Source: Motacilla alba alba (taxonomy: Eukaryota > Chordata > Aves > Passeriformes > Motacillidae). From it: DNA of 64,000 nucleotides. The stretch is taken from positions 63,301,666 through 63,365,665 of the forward strand of contig NC_052018.1 in assembly GCF_015832195.1 (NCBI RefSeq), in the 5' to 3' direction. The notes below the pieces were generated by a model. The model did not search any database. It had not been told where the DNA came from and worked only from the letters and a program-made list of their open reading frames with translations. Shown in pieces: positions 53,201 through 64,000 of the stretch (position 1 is the first letter of the stretch; every line of letters begins with the position of its first letter). The translations under genes and the position numbers were made by a program.

Positions 53201-56200
53201 AGTCCACTCCATGGCTGTCAAAAAGTGTGAGAGAGAGCTAATGGGAAGATGTTGTGAATCATTTTGGAATCTTCCTCTCAGAAATATTTAGTACAAAAAC
53301 CCTGTATTCTAAACTTTCTATGTAGGTGCTTTTTTGTAAGCATAAGTTTAAAAAGAAATTATTAGATTAAAATAGTGAAGACTCAGCTCAGACCTCTGCA
53401 GTTCTCCTAACAATGAATTGAACAACAAATGTTCATTCACATCCAGGTTCAAGCTGATCAAATAGAACTACCTATAACAAAGAAATAAAAGTAAAACATC
53501 CTTTGTGGGAGATAAAATGGAGTACTTTGGTTGATTTATTGCTAGCTATTACTGTCACCTCTCCAGATAAAAGATTACTGCTCACCCAGCTCCTTGAGAT
53601 GACTAAAAACTCACATCTCGCCTCCAGTTAGTTGCCATTCACAAATACCTGTCCTGAAGAGAAATGAGTCCCTCAACCTCTCACTCTGTCACCCCCATCT
53701 GTGATTTCCACTGGTGCCACTTTCACCTCCCATCCCCTGTTAGTGAAGCCCCTCGCTGAGTGCCTGGACATATCTGTGCTGCAGCTCCCCTCTCCTCAAT
53801 GGCTTTGGCCCAAACTCCAAAATCAATAGGTGAGGTGACTTTGGTTCTTCAACCCAGTCTCAGTAAGTAGTTTTGGTCCTAGAAGTCACTTACCATTTTT
53901 ATTAAGTAGTGTTACGTGAAGCCTTCCAACCTTGAAGACAATAAAAGCTGGGTTTCCTGAAGCATCTTTCTCTAGAGTTCCCTAGTGTGGAATAGTGGCA
54001 GACAGGCTCGTTGCAGTTGGCCAATGAAGTTTGTCAGGGAAAATGTGAACTTCTCAGCTCAGAAGTAATTTGTGACAACAGACTGAATGTAGACTCTTGT
54101 GAAGCCCCAAGTATTTTTCAAGTCTTGGGAGCTTTGCTTCCAGATCATCACAGTGGCTTTTGCAACTACTGAGGGAAAATTGGTGGCATTTCTCACCTTC
54201 ACTGCTGCTGTTCAGAAGTTGGTAGGTGATGAAGCTGAAGAAAAATATATCAATCTCATGTAGTTCTTGCTGAAATTACAGGCAGGGCACAGATTTTCCA
54301 TGAGAGTATCACGTGCCTGTGAAAAACACCTGATTTTTGGGAAGCTGCAAAACACAAAATTATTCATAACCTGGAAATTTTCCCAGTTCTCCATGAGTGT
54401 TTACTACAAAGAAGTTGATAGTTAGCATTTCTTCCTGCTATTTCTTAAGAAAAGGAAAAGGAAACACAGCGTGTAATGTGTCAGCTGTTACTCATTCTTT
54501 GAATAATGGATGCTATTTTGTGCAAAGGCTCCAAGACACACATGGGCAAGTTTTCTCTGCAAATGTAGGAAGGTGATATAGCAACAGTTGTTGAAGGAGA
54601 AGGGATGGGAAAGTCTTTATTTCACTTTTGTGGTGTTTACTTTTGAAAAAATCAATTGAGTTTCCAAAAATCCAGTAGGGAAACATTTGTCATCCCTGGG
54701 ATGAGCAACAGGCAGGGGATTAGTCTCTCCTGCTATCACTAATTATGTGTAAACGCCTGGGTTTGGGGATTTATAATGAGATCTCAGGAGATGGGTTCTG
54801 CTATTGCTAATTGCTGCTAATCAATTGAATGGGAAGATTGGTTTAGATATCTGTGGTAGGGATGCTGTAAAGCACTGCAGAGCTGTACATGAAATTTGGG
54901 AAGTGGTGCTGTATGGAGTCCCTTGAACTCAAGGGAGTTTGAGCACTTGTGATCAAAGGTGAGGGTCCTAACTCCAAAGCAAAGCATGAGCATGATGTTC
55001 TCCTTGTGCTGAAACTCAGTCCCACTCACCCAGACCTTATTTCCTGGTGATGGGACCAGGGCAGCTGCAGCACAGGGACAAGGTTTCTTCCTCCAGCCTC
55101 CTAACCACAGCCCTTGCAGCAGGCTTACCTGTCCCTTCCCAGTCGCCAGGCAAAGCCCTTTGTGCTGATAACAGTCAGCCATTCCACATTCCATGTCTGA
55201 AAACATCACGGAGGTTTGTAGCAGTTGTGCATGCCCACCTCTGCAAGCAGCAGGGCAGGCTGAGCTCAGCACTTGCCGTTCTCCCACATCCTCATCCTTA
55301 TAAACAGATGGCCCTCCTGTACAAGTCATGTCTCGGTTGCGTTTAGCTAACAAAAGCAACAATCCAAATCTCCACTGCCCCCGCAAGGAATAATGAGGAT
55401 TAGAGTCTCATCCAGAGTGCGGGAAGGCTCATTTGCATTGCTGGTCTGGCGATTCCCTTCTTTTCCATTTTGTGAAAGGACCCTGTCCCCAAGGTCTTTC
55501 TGTTCCGTTCCTAAGACAAGAGAGCTGAAATGCCTTCATTGATGGGGGAAAGTGGAAGGTCTTGTTCATCGCATCTCATTTATACATAATTCCTACACAT
55601 CATATGCTTCTGGCACAATTACCATTTAATTCATTTCTCTCCAGAAGAATACACCCATCGTCTCCATGGCTTCCCTGTTTGTCGTCTCTGGCTGTGGGAG
55701 ATGGTACCGGCCAGGTGCAGGGACAATGGCTGGCCATTCATTCCTCTGCACCAGCTGTTACCCTCAGCATGCACCCAGTCTGGGTCCTGCTGGTAACAGC
55801 CCTGGTATGGCTGCTGCTGCAGCTCTAATTTTATTTCAAGAGCTAATCCCGAGTGATTGTTCTGAGAGCATGCCTAAGTGTAGCGAGGGGTAAGTATATT
55901 TTGTAGAAAGACATGTTCCAGGCTTTAAATCTGTCACAGAATAGCTTATAGCTCTGGGTGAACTTTTAGGGTTTTTTCCCCCAGACTCATGGGAGTTGCT
56001 GACTGGTGCAGTCAGATAATGCCAGGTATTGAATCACTGCCCTGCCATCAGCATCCACAAAAATCTGTGTTCCAGCACATAGGTCAAATAGTGACTGACT
56101 GCACCAGCAATAGCCAGTGCCTGATAAAAAATGTATGGATGCCAAAAAGGAGCCCACAGTATATTTCAGGCCTACAAAGATCCTGGAACCAGCAGGGAGC

Positions 56201-56293
56201 CCATTCCATTGGGTCTGCTTGTGACCACAGGAACTGGTCTGCACCAGGCAGCTTGGAGGTCTTAGGACAGTGCTGATTATGGGTTTTTACTAC
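50201..56293. other. Upstream of HECA, no gene recognised
   Basis: About 6 kb. CpG density falls off after 50.2 kb, with a milder GC-rich shoulder to about 50.65 kb. There is an A run of about 17 near 51530-51546. The longest non-island frame, 189 codons at 54817-55386 on the minus strand, has no domain I recognise. It is within what chance allows in 64 kb. Confidence 0.5.
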
Positions 56294-56411
56294 AGGAGAG
56301 GAGAGGAGAGGAGAGGAGAGGAGAGGAGAGGAGAGGAGAGGAGAGGAGAGGAGAGGAGAGGAGAGGAGAGGAGAGGAGAGGAGAGGAGAGGAGAGGAGAG
56401 GAGAGGAGAGG
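56294..56411 (+). repeat. (AGGAG)n microsatellite, about 23.6 copies
   Basis: An uninterrupted 118-base pentanucleotide array, all purine on the plus strand and all pyrimidine on the minus strand. No substitution is visible, so it is young or actively mutating. The antisense open frame of alternating Ser, Pro and Leu at 56084-56509 is a by-product. Confidence 0.98.
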
Positions 56412-59400
56412 TTCATAATGAACTGATGGCATAGGAAAAAACAGAAAATTTGCATACTAAAAGTTGTGAGGCCTCTGAAGCCTGGACTGAGGATCCATGT
56501 CCTAGTCATTTGCTTTCCGAAGCATGAAATCCATCATTTCCCATTTAAAAAGTGAACAAGACCGTCTGAGTTTTCAGGGAGTTTCTGATTCTGGTTTCAA
56601 GTCCTACTGTTCACCAAAACATTAACTGTGACATTTTTAAAAATGGCTTTGAACAAGATGTGTTGTAGCAAAGGAAGAGATATAATTTGCAGCTGTATGA
56701 AAACAATGTAAAAAAAAAAAAAAAGAGAAAATAAACTCAGAAATATTTTCTTAGCCTTGATGATGTCATTCACAGATCTCTTGCAACTAATTATCTTTAA
56801 ATTAGTAATTTTCAACTAATTGCTTTACTTTAAAACTTTTTGCATTATTATTATTAAATAGAGACAAAACCTACTCATAGCTATGTCTGTTACATTTTAC
56901 TTAAATTGATTGGATTTTCCTCCCCCACATTCTCAGCTCAGTCTGTTATATTATCAGTCAAAATCCCACATCGAAGAGTGTACTTTCTGCCTCTGAGATT
57001 TCTGCTCACTTCCCTCCAAATGAGAGAAGAAATTTGCCGGTACTTTGACCTTTCTGTTTCTACTAATCCAACTTGAATCAGTAGATGCCAAAAGCAGCTT
57101 AGTTATTTCACATTTTTCCAGTTTTATATGCCAATAGGACATCATTCTTTATATAGACTCAGGTCTGAAGAATAGTACATTTTGTTCTTTTACAGGCCAG
57201 CAGAACAAGACAAATGGGATGCTGTAAACATCTAAACATCTAAACAACTAAAATTAATGAATAGGTGGAACTGCAAGCTTTGAAAGAGGTCATTCAGAAA
57301 TAGCTTCAATTCCAATAGACTCCGTATTAGTGACTCAAAATGGTGTACATAGCAAATTACCCATCAGTTCATGCTAACATGGGGATGGGGTCTGTTGCAT
57401 TATGTTCTGTGAATTATTGACTTTCCTTACAGGAGATCCTCCTTCTCTTCCCAACAATTCCACACGTCAATGGTATGATGTTGAGCAAATCATCCTCTCA
57501 CATGAGTTTAAAATCTCACATTCCTTAGAATGAGGGCCATTATATGGATATTCTTTGTAAAATTCCTTGAAATCCATGGCTAAAATCAAGCCTTACACTG
57601 AAAAATCACCAATAAATGCATTATGCATTTACAGAGGACCTTCTCAGAATGCTATCCTGAAATTACACAAAAATGTATACAGTAATTCAGGAGTGTCCTA
57701 GTTACATGAAGCTGTCTGAAAATGCCATATTCCCAGTTCAAGGACAATATTTTTTTTCTCTTTTTCATTTTCCAGCTTTGGCCCAAATTATATCAAACTC
57801 AGAAATCATTAGTATTTCCCACAAATGGCAAGTTCCAGGGGAAAAAAAATAATAACAAGGAAGGATGGCTTCCCAGAGAAATGACATTCCCAAGTGAATC
57901 CTGAATTATAGACAATGAGTGCCTCAGGCAGGGGGTAAGGAGGAAAAGAAAATTAGTTTTGCAGGATGCCTGAAGAGAACCAAGCAAACCTTGTGTATTT
58001 AAATTAGTATTTATCTTCTTTTTGTGTATTAACCTCCATGCCTAGCCAAAATTCAAGGTTCTGTAGTAATTTTCTGGTAAGAAGAGTAATGATCAGAGAA
58101 GTGGGTGGTTTTGACAGAGCTCCACTTGTTTACAAATAACGTACAAAACTTTACTTCCTTCAGCAAGGCAAAACCAGCAAGCTGGAGACAGCTTCTCAGA
58201 AGGGGGTCTGGCATGGCCACCCGCCAGCACTCAGAACAGCAAGATCCCAGGAGATTTTCTCAGCACCATCTTCCCTGTGCTTGTTCACACTGTAGCTTAT
58301 GTTTGGCTTGACGCCCTCCGTCCTGGCTCCCCCTGGGCTGCTTGCATGGAGACACAATCCAGGCAGTGGGTGCTGCAAACCGAGGCCTCTCTCAAAGCCC
58401 CCACTGCTGGGCACAGCATTAAGATGGAAGAGGCCACTGCAGATAATTTTGGTGAAAAGTTGAAAAAGAAGCTTGCATGGCAACCTGAAAACTCAAAAGG
58501 GAGAAGAGGACGCCCAATGTACTTGCTTTGCCACAGAAACACACCTTTAATATGAGGGTATTCGTTACTCTGGGCCTGGTTGCTGCTTTGAATATCTGAG
58601 GTTTGTGCTTTTTCAGGAGCAGACTCCATTAGGTAACAATTCAGTACCCTTCTGGCACAAGAAGTATTTGGGATGACTTGAGCAGGATGAGGATGGGTAA
58701 AAGTCATAAATAACACAAAGGTGGTACACAAATGCCATCAGCATCTCCACTTGGCACAGCCATCGCTGTTCCTGTCACAGGCTGAAAGGTCTCTCTTTCT
58801 GTAACAAGTCTTTTTCAACTTCCAAAAGAAGAGTGTGTTGGATATCACAGAGTTTCACACCAGGGAATGTGCATGAAATCACTGTAAATGATAATAATGA
58901 AATTGTAGTATATATGTAATTTCCAGCAGAAAAAATCTGCTACCAACCAGAAAGGAGACACTGGAAAAGAAATTAAGATGTCTTTTTTATTCTCTAGTTT
59001 GCCATCATCCCTTGATATCTCTGAGTAAGACTGAGGGCTCTGGAGCAGATAATTTGGGCTCCTTCTCTCTTTTATGTGATACAGGCCTCAGCATTACAGA
59101 AAGGAAAAGCTGGTATTGGAACCACAAGCAATTCTAGTGAATCCATATGAAATTTATGGAGCTCCAGGCACATGATGAAAAGGGAGGAAAGTGTGAAGGT
59201 GATATTTAGTCTTTGGAAACGCTGAGATGAGATTAAGAGTCTTGGAAGAGCTGAGCTTTTTTTTTCCCCCTAAATTCCCTTATCTCTAATCTGAAAGAGT
59301 AGGTCTCTCAGATATTGAGTTTAAATTTAGATTGCAGTGTTGTTTACTACTCTGTTAGGGAAGTCAGATAGATTTAATGTCCAGACCTGTAAATCCTTTG

Positions 59401-61309
59401 CAGTAAAGCAGGGAAAAATAATGAAGTCCCAGAATGAACAGCAGTTAATGGAAGTGTATGGATGAATGGCCTGTGGGGTGTTCCCGCTGACTGCTGTGCT
59501 GATTTATATTGTTGTCATCACAAACTTCTTGTATCATTTCTCATTGTACTCAAAGAATATTGTTACAATTAGGTTGAAATTTGTCTTCATGGGAGGGATT
59601 ACCCTGACAGAAGGATGAGGACAATCTGTAATACAATTGGCCCCTTAAGACTGCCAGATGACATTCACTGCATCTTCATCACCACGCATAGGGCCAGCCC
59701 AGAAGTTGGGGAATGGTTAACCATGGGATTTCAAAACACCCATAACTCCACTAAACCTTCAGATAAAAGACAAACCACAACCTTTTTGTGCACCCAAGGA
59801 AGGGAAAATCCAGGCACCTCCCTCCATGGTTGAGGAGGAGTTGAAAGCAGCTGCTCCTGCTGAGGTTCCTGTTCATGCTGCTGGGGGTGATGTGTGCACA
59901 CATTGCAGCTAATCACACTCTGTACATCAGACTGCAAAAACCAAGACAAATTAATCATCTTTTCTCTTTGCCAAGTAAATACTGAAACATTCATCTTGCA
60001 TACAGGAAAAACGAGTCATCAAGCTGTCACAGAAAGAGCTGGGGCTGGTGCCAGGACCAGGAAATAGCTATCCAGGCTCTCAAGTGCACTAGCTTTCATC
60101 CTGCTTCCCTCAGGCAAAACAACTGATCTCCATCAGAGTCAAACTCAAGTTAGCTCCTCTAGAGCAGGGGAAAGTGGCAGCCCACCTGTCATGGTATCCC
60201 TTGCACCCTCTCTGGGAGGAACAGATGGCACTTCCTAACTTTTGGATACTTGTAACTTGTTTTGCGCTGAGAGGAAATGAGGAGCCCCATGCAGTAGTTC
60301 TAGGGGGATTACTTCTATAGTGGCAAAATAGCAGACACAAAAAAGTAACAGTGACAAACTTTGAAGACCAGCTAATGTTTCGTTTCCATCTAATTTTCCA
60401 AGTTTCCTATGTGTGCATCCAAAACACAGATGAAGATTAAAAGCTTCCCATTAAAAAATAAAACCAACAGCCTGGAATTTCCTTAATCTAAGAGGCATCA
60501 CGGTGAGATCTTCACAGATCCCATAGCTGACTATTTTTTTTCAAAGGCAGGCCAACACAGGCTTCTTGCTCCTGTTTTTATAGCTCAGTTCATCCTACAG
60601 ACTCTCTGTTTGTAGGACCATGAGATTGCCTGTCTTGATATACACATGCAGATGTGGTTCAGTTTGCAGAATTTTCATCTCCCTACAGGACAAAGAAAGG
60701 CAATACAAATAAATAAATAAATAAACCTTCAAACTTAGCAAAGAAAATAAGATGCTTGGACAAACCTAGTGCTCTGGAGGGGCTGACATTTGATTTTCCC
60801 TACTAAAACATCAGTAATTCTCTGTGCTACAAAGGAAATATATGGTTCAGCTTGTTTGCTCTCAGGGTTGCTGCTAGCCTGAAATCCCCTAGCCACATAC
60901 TCAGGAAGGAATCCTTTCATCAAGAAGCTTTGCACTTTGCACTGCAAGTGTTGTATGTGCCTGATACTGCCCTTCATTATAGCCTTGGATGGGACTGACC
61001 ATAGTGGCAGCAATGTGAATTTAGCTCCAGTTTGCCTGATGAGATAAGGCAAACTCACAGATTTTGGCACTTCCATTCAGGAAGGGCTAACACCAAAAAG
61101 TGTGGTAGAGCAAAAGGAAAATAAGGAAGAGAAAATAATTTGAACCAACCGGAGGAGTTCATCTCCAAGACAGAACCAGCACGAGTGAAGGTTTTATTTA
61201 TGTGCACGAGGACAGAGGGGGCAGATTTTATGTGTGCTCAAAGCTGGTTAGGGAAGGCAATAAGCTCTGCCTTTTCCTTTCCAGAAAGTGAAAAGATATC
61301 TTGTTCTGC

Positions 61310-61313
<4 letters not shown>
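56412..61313. other. Intergenic, no gene recognised
   Basis: About 4.9 kb of AT-rich sequence. It has an A run of about 15 near 56710-56724 and an AAAT simple repeat at 60707-60725. Open frames up to 144 codons (58297-58731, minus strand) have no recognisable domain or splice context. Confidence 0.5.

Positions 61314-61363
<50 letters not shown>
61314..61363 (+). repeat. Run of 50 A
   Basis: Fifty consecutive A after GTTCTGCAATT and before GGAGGAGAATTGCC. I see no recognisable processed pseudogene or SINE body directly upstream. The Lys- and Phe-only frames through it are not coding. The exact length is unreliable in any assembly. Confidence 0.95.
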
Positions 61364-61365
<2 letters not shown>

Positions 61366-64000
61366 AGGAGAATTGCCACAGTGGACTGTTCTTACTCCAC
61401 CTGTGCAAATACTTTTGTATCCATTGGCAACAAATCTGGGAGGTCCATCTGCTTCTAGCCAACACATCAACACCCACTGATCCCACCTCACATGCACTTA
61501 TTCTGTGTCCCCTCATTTTACCAGATCATAGAAAGGGAGGAGGAGGGAGAAATCCAGTGGATTTACTCTAATCCTTGAATGGCAGCTTTGGATCTGCTTT
61601 GTATGGTCTCAGAGCCATCCCCTTATTTACATAAACAATATCCCATGCTGAGCAGGAGATTCTCTACAGCTCATGGAGAAGAAAAAGGAGAGAAGAAAGG
61701 GTAGTGATAAAGAGTATTTAGCTTAGGGAAATATAATTTAATCGTGGTAGAGTTTGCATTTTATGCCAAAAAAATCCCACCAGTTTTCTTGGCTTTTTTT
61801 ATGAGAACTTGCTGAAGTTGAGAGGCAGAGTGTAATTTTACAGACTCTGACACATTTAGCTGACTAGCAGAGCAAAGAAGCTTAGGAAATACCTTTTACA
61901 TTCAAAGGTACAAAATAATACATCTTTTGGTTAGTATCAACCTGGTTTTCTACATGCCTAGGATATAAATGTAAATCTCTGCCAAGCATAAGGAGTTTTT
62001 AAGAGTGTTAATCACCTAGCCCTTTTTATAGTGTGTGAAGTGGTTTGAAATCTTTGGGGAACGTTAATACTTTGTGGAGAGAGTTCCAGGATAGAAGACT
62101 GCAATTTGCAGCACTGCTAAGACATATAAATCACTTCAGCTGTGGTGGAATGTGATGATTTGAAGCCATTGGGTTTGGAAATGGAAAAAATACATGATCT
62201 TGAAAGATTCAAACCACTTTGAATATACTGAGCCCAATCTTAAAACTCTGATTGAGATATTTTCAATAAACATCAAAATACAAGCTGCAAAATCAAATAT
62301 TTTCTTCTGGAAAACTTCCAATAAAACTTACCCTTTCTAGATCAGCATATGTTTAGAAATACTGGGTTTAATCATACAGCAGTTTGCATTTGATGTAATC
62401 ACCTGCTGTTGTGCAAACTGAGCTCAAACACCTTTTCTGATCTAGTAATATTGTACATCATTTTGCCATCTGTGTGAAATGCAAAGCCACAATGGGGGAG
62501 TGCTTTGTTCTGCAAGGGAAAAGAAGCTGGAGAGACAACATTCTTGCTTGCACAAGACTGCCCTGCTGTAATAAGTAGAAAAAAATATGGAAAGATGAAG
62601 CACACTTACAAAATTGTGTAAGTTACATGGAATGGAAGAGGAAAAAAAGTGGGAGCACAGCAGCTTCATTCCTATAAGCAACATCAGCCAGAGTGTAGGA
62701 AAACTATAATCTTCACCATCTCATCCTCTGACCTTGCTCATAGGCAGTCTCGAGGACTGGAGGGAAAACACACCTTTCATCCAGTTTACATATTATTTAT
62801 AAAAGTCTTGCATTCTCTGAGATCTTGTACTGTGCTAATATGAAATGCTAAGAAAGGAAATCTCTAAAAAAGGATTGAGAACAAACAGCTGTCAATTGGT
62901 GATGCTCAGTAAGATGTCATTAGTGACACGGGATCAGACAGGGTGTGTTTGAAGATTACACTTGCTTCTAAAAGCCATTGTGTATCCACAGAAAAAAAAG
63001 GAATAAAACACATTTATAAGTTTACCAAATTATAAGCACACCAAAATCATTCTTCTGAAGAAGTTTCCCTGCCTTTTGCCATGACTTAATTTAACAATAA
63101 GAATGACATGAGAGAGCAAACTGAACTTGTAAGTGCAGGTTGTGAGGAGTTACATATTTAGCTTGATTAGTTTTTGCTATTGCAAAAGATATCTGGCCTT
63201 TTCTGGAGGAGCTCAGTTGCCAACTCTGCCTTGTGGCAGGCCTTTGCAAGTCTGGAGCAGGGAGTGGTGATATGGGCACTGCCTTGCCTCCCATGGAGCT
63301 CCATTCAAGCCTGGATTACAAGCATTTTCCAGGTTGCTACAGTCCTTTGGCCATCTGCATTTGCCCCATCAAAATCCTCCCAAAATAATGGAGCACAAGC
63401 CTTTGTGGAGGGGTGGAACAGAGTGGGCTACCAATAACTCATAACACAGATCCAGAGTGAGACCCTGCTTTCCTTCTTCCTCCTGAAGGATTTATATGTA
63501 GAAATGCTTATCAACATGGAGATAATGCTTATCCGTGAGCACATAGATTCATCATACAGCACATACATGATATGCTTTAATGAGGTTAAACACTCTAGAA
63601 TTATAAAAAGCATCTTCCATAAAGCCTTAATTTGGATCCTAGTGTATGTACAATGGAAGATAACCCATTATTCTTTTTTTTTTCCTACAAGTATCTTGTC
63701 ATACAGGGAGAACAATGATAAGAAAAAGAAGCAAGTTTGGGAATTAACGAGGCTCCTTGCTTCACTTGTTCCACCATGTAAGAAATTAAATTTTTGTGGA
63801 AAATAAAGGCAGGAAACTAAAGGAGAGAGCATGTCTTTTGGAATAAAGCAAGTGAATATTACAAAATTAAACCCTGCTACTGCTGCACACTTCCTCCCTG
63901 ACTGTAACCACAGCTCCCTCAGTCTGGTCCATGGGTGGTGAATTTACCATTTAGACATGACAGGGTGGAGAAGAAGTGTCTGGGTCTGTATAAAATAGGC
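61364..64000. other. Intergenic, no gene recognised
   Basis: About 2.6 kb to the window edge, AT-rich, with short open frames only. ABRACL, the next gene beyond HECA in human, would be expected on this side. I could not find its reading frame here. Confidence 0.5.

Noticed and set aside
54817..55386. 189-codon minus-strand open frame
   Set aside because: About one frame of this length is expected by chance in 64 kb on six frames. I recognise no domain, and it sits alone. A protein search with homologues in other birds would change this view.
56084..56509. 141-codon frame with a Ser-Pro-Leu-Leu-Ser repeat
   Set aside because: It is the translation of the AGGAG microsatellite.
61140..61571. 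Open frames through poly-Lys or poly-Phe
   Set aside because: Created by the 50-base A run; no coding signal on either side.

Overview
The window looks like nuclear DNA from a bird, most likely a songbird. It is AT-rich with sparse small exons, long introns and CR1 LINE fragments. It also carries a solo LTR resembling ERV LTRs I associate with passerine genomes. Two protein-coding genes can be recognised. They lie tail to tail, as TXLNB and HECA do on human chromosome 6q.

Left part (1-10.6 kb, + strand): the last four coding exons of TXLNB (beta-taxilin, also called muscle-derived protein 77). They cover the end of the taxilin coiled coil and the whole C-terminal tail. Three spliced exons (1591-1665, 6874-6966, 8108-8203) are followed by a long terminal exon (9296-10105). 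The tail holds a Glu/Asp run and a degenerate array of 13 seven-residue repeats that I find the most distinctive coding feature here. The 5' exons lie beyond the left edge.

Middle (10.6-24 kb): a gene-poor spacer between the two 3' ends. It contains the solo LTR (15348-15933), an old CR1 3' end (about 16.6-16.93 kb) and a longer CR1 fragment with reverse-transcriptase remnants (about 17.74-18.67 kb). All three lie on the minus strand.

Right-centre (24-50.2 kb, - strand): the complete HECA (headcase homologue) coding region in four exons (49415-49646, 34204-35244, 30926-31080, 28143-28307). They join in frame to a predicted 530-residue protein. Exon 1 lies in a strong CpG island (about 49.03-50.2 kb). 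A likely 4.1-kb 3' UTR ends near a poly(A) signal at 24000-24005.

Right end (50.2-64 kb): no gene recognised. It holds a 118-bp AGGAG microsatellite and a 50-base A run, otherwise apparently unique AT-rich sequence.

I found no new multi-gene system. The observations worth checking are local: the TXLNB heptapeptide array, possible translational control of HECA (a uORF, a leaky-type stop, Pumilio-type sites), an octamer-motif cluster in HECA intron 1, and a few structural repeats.
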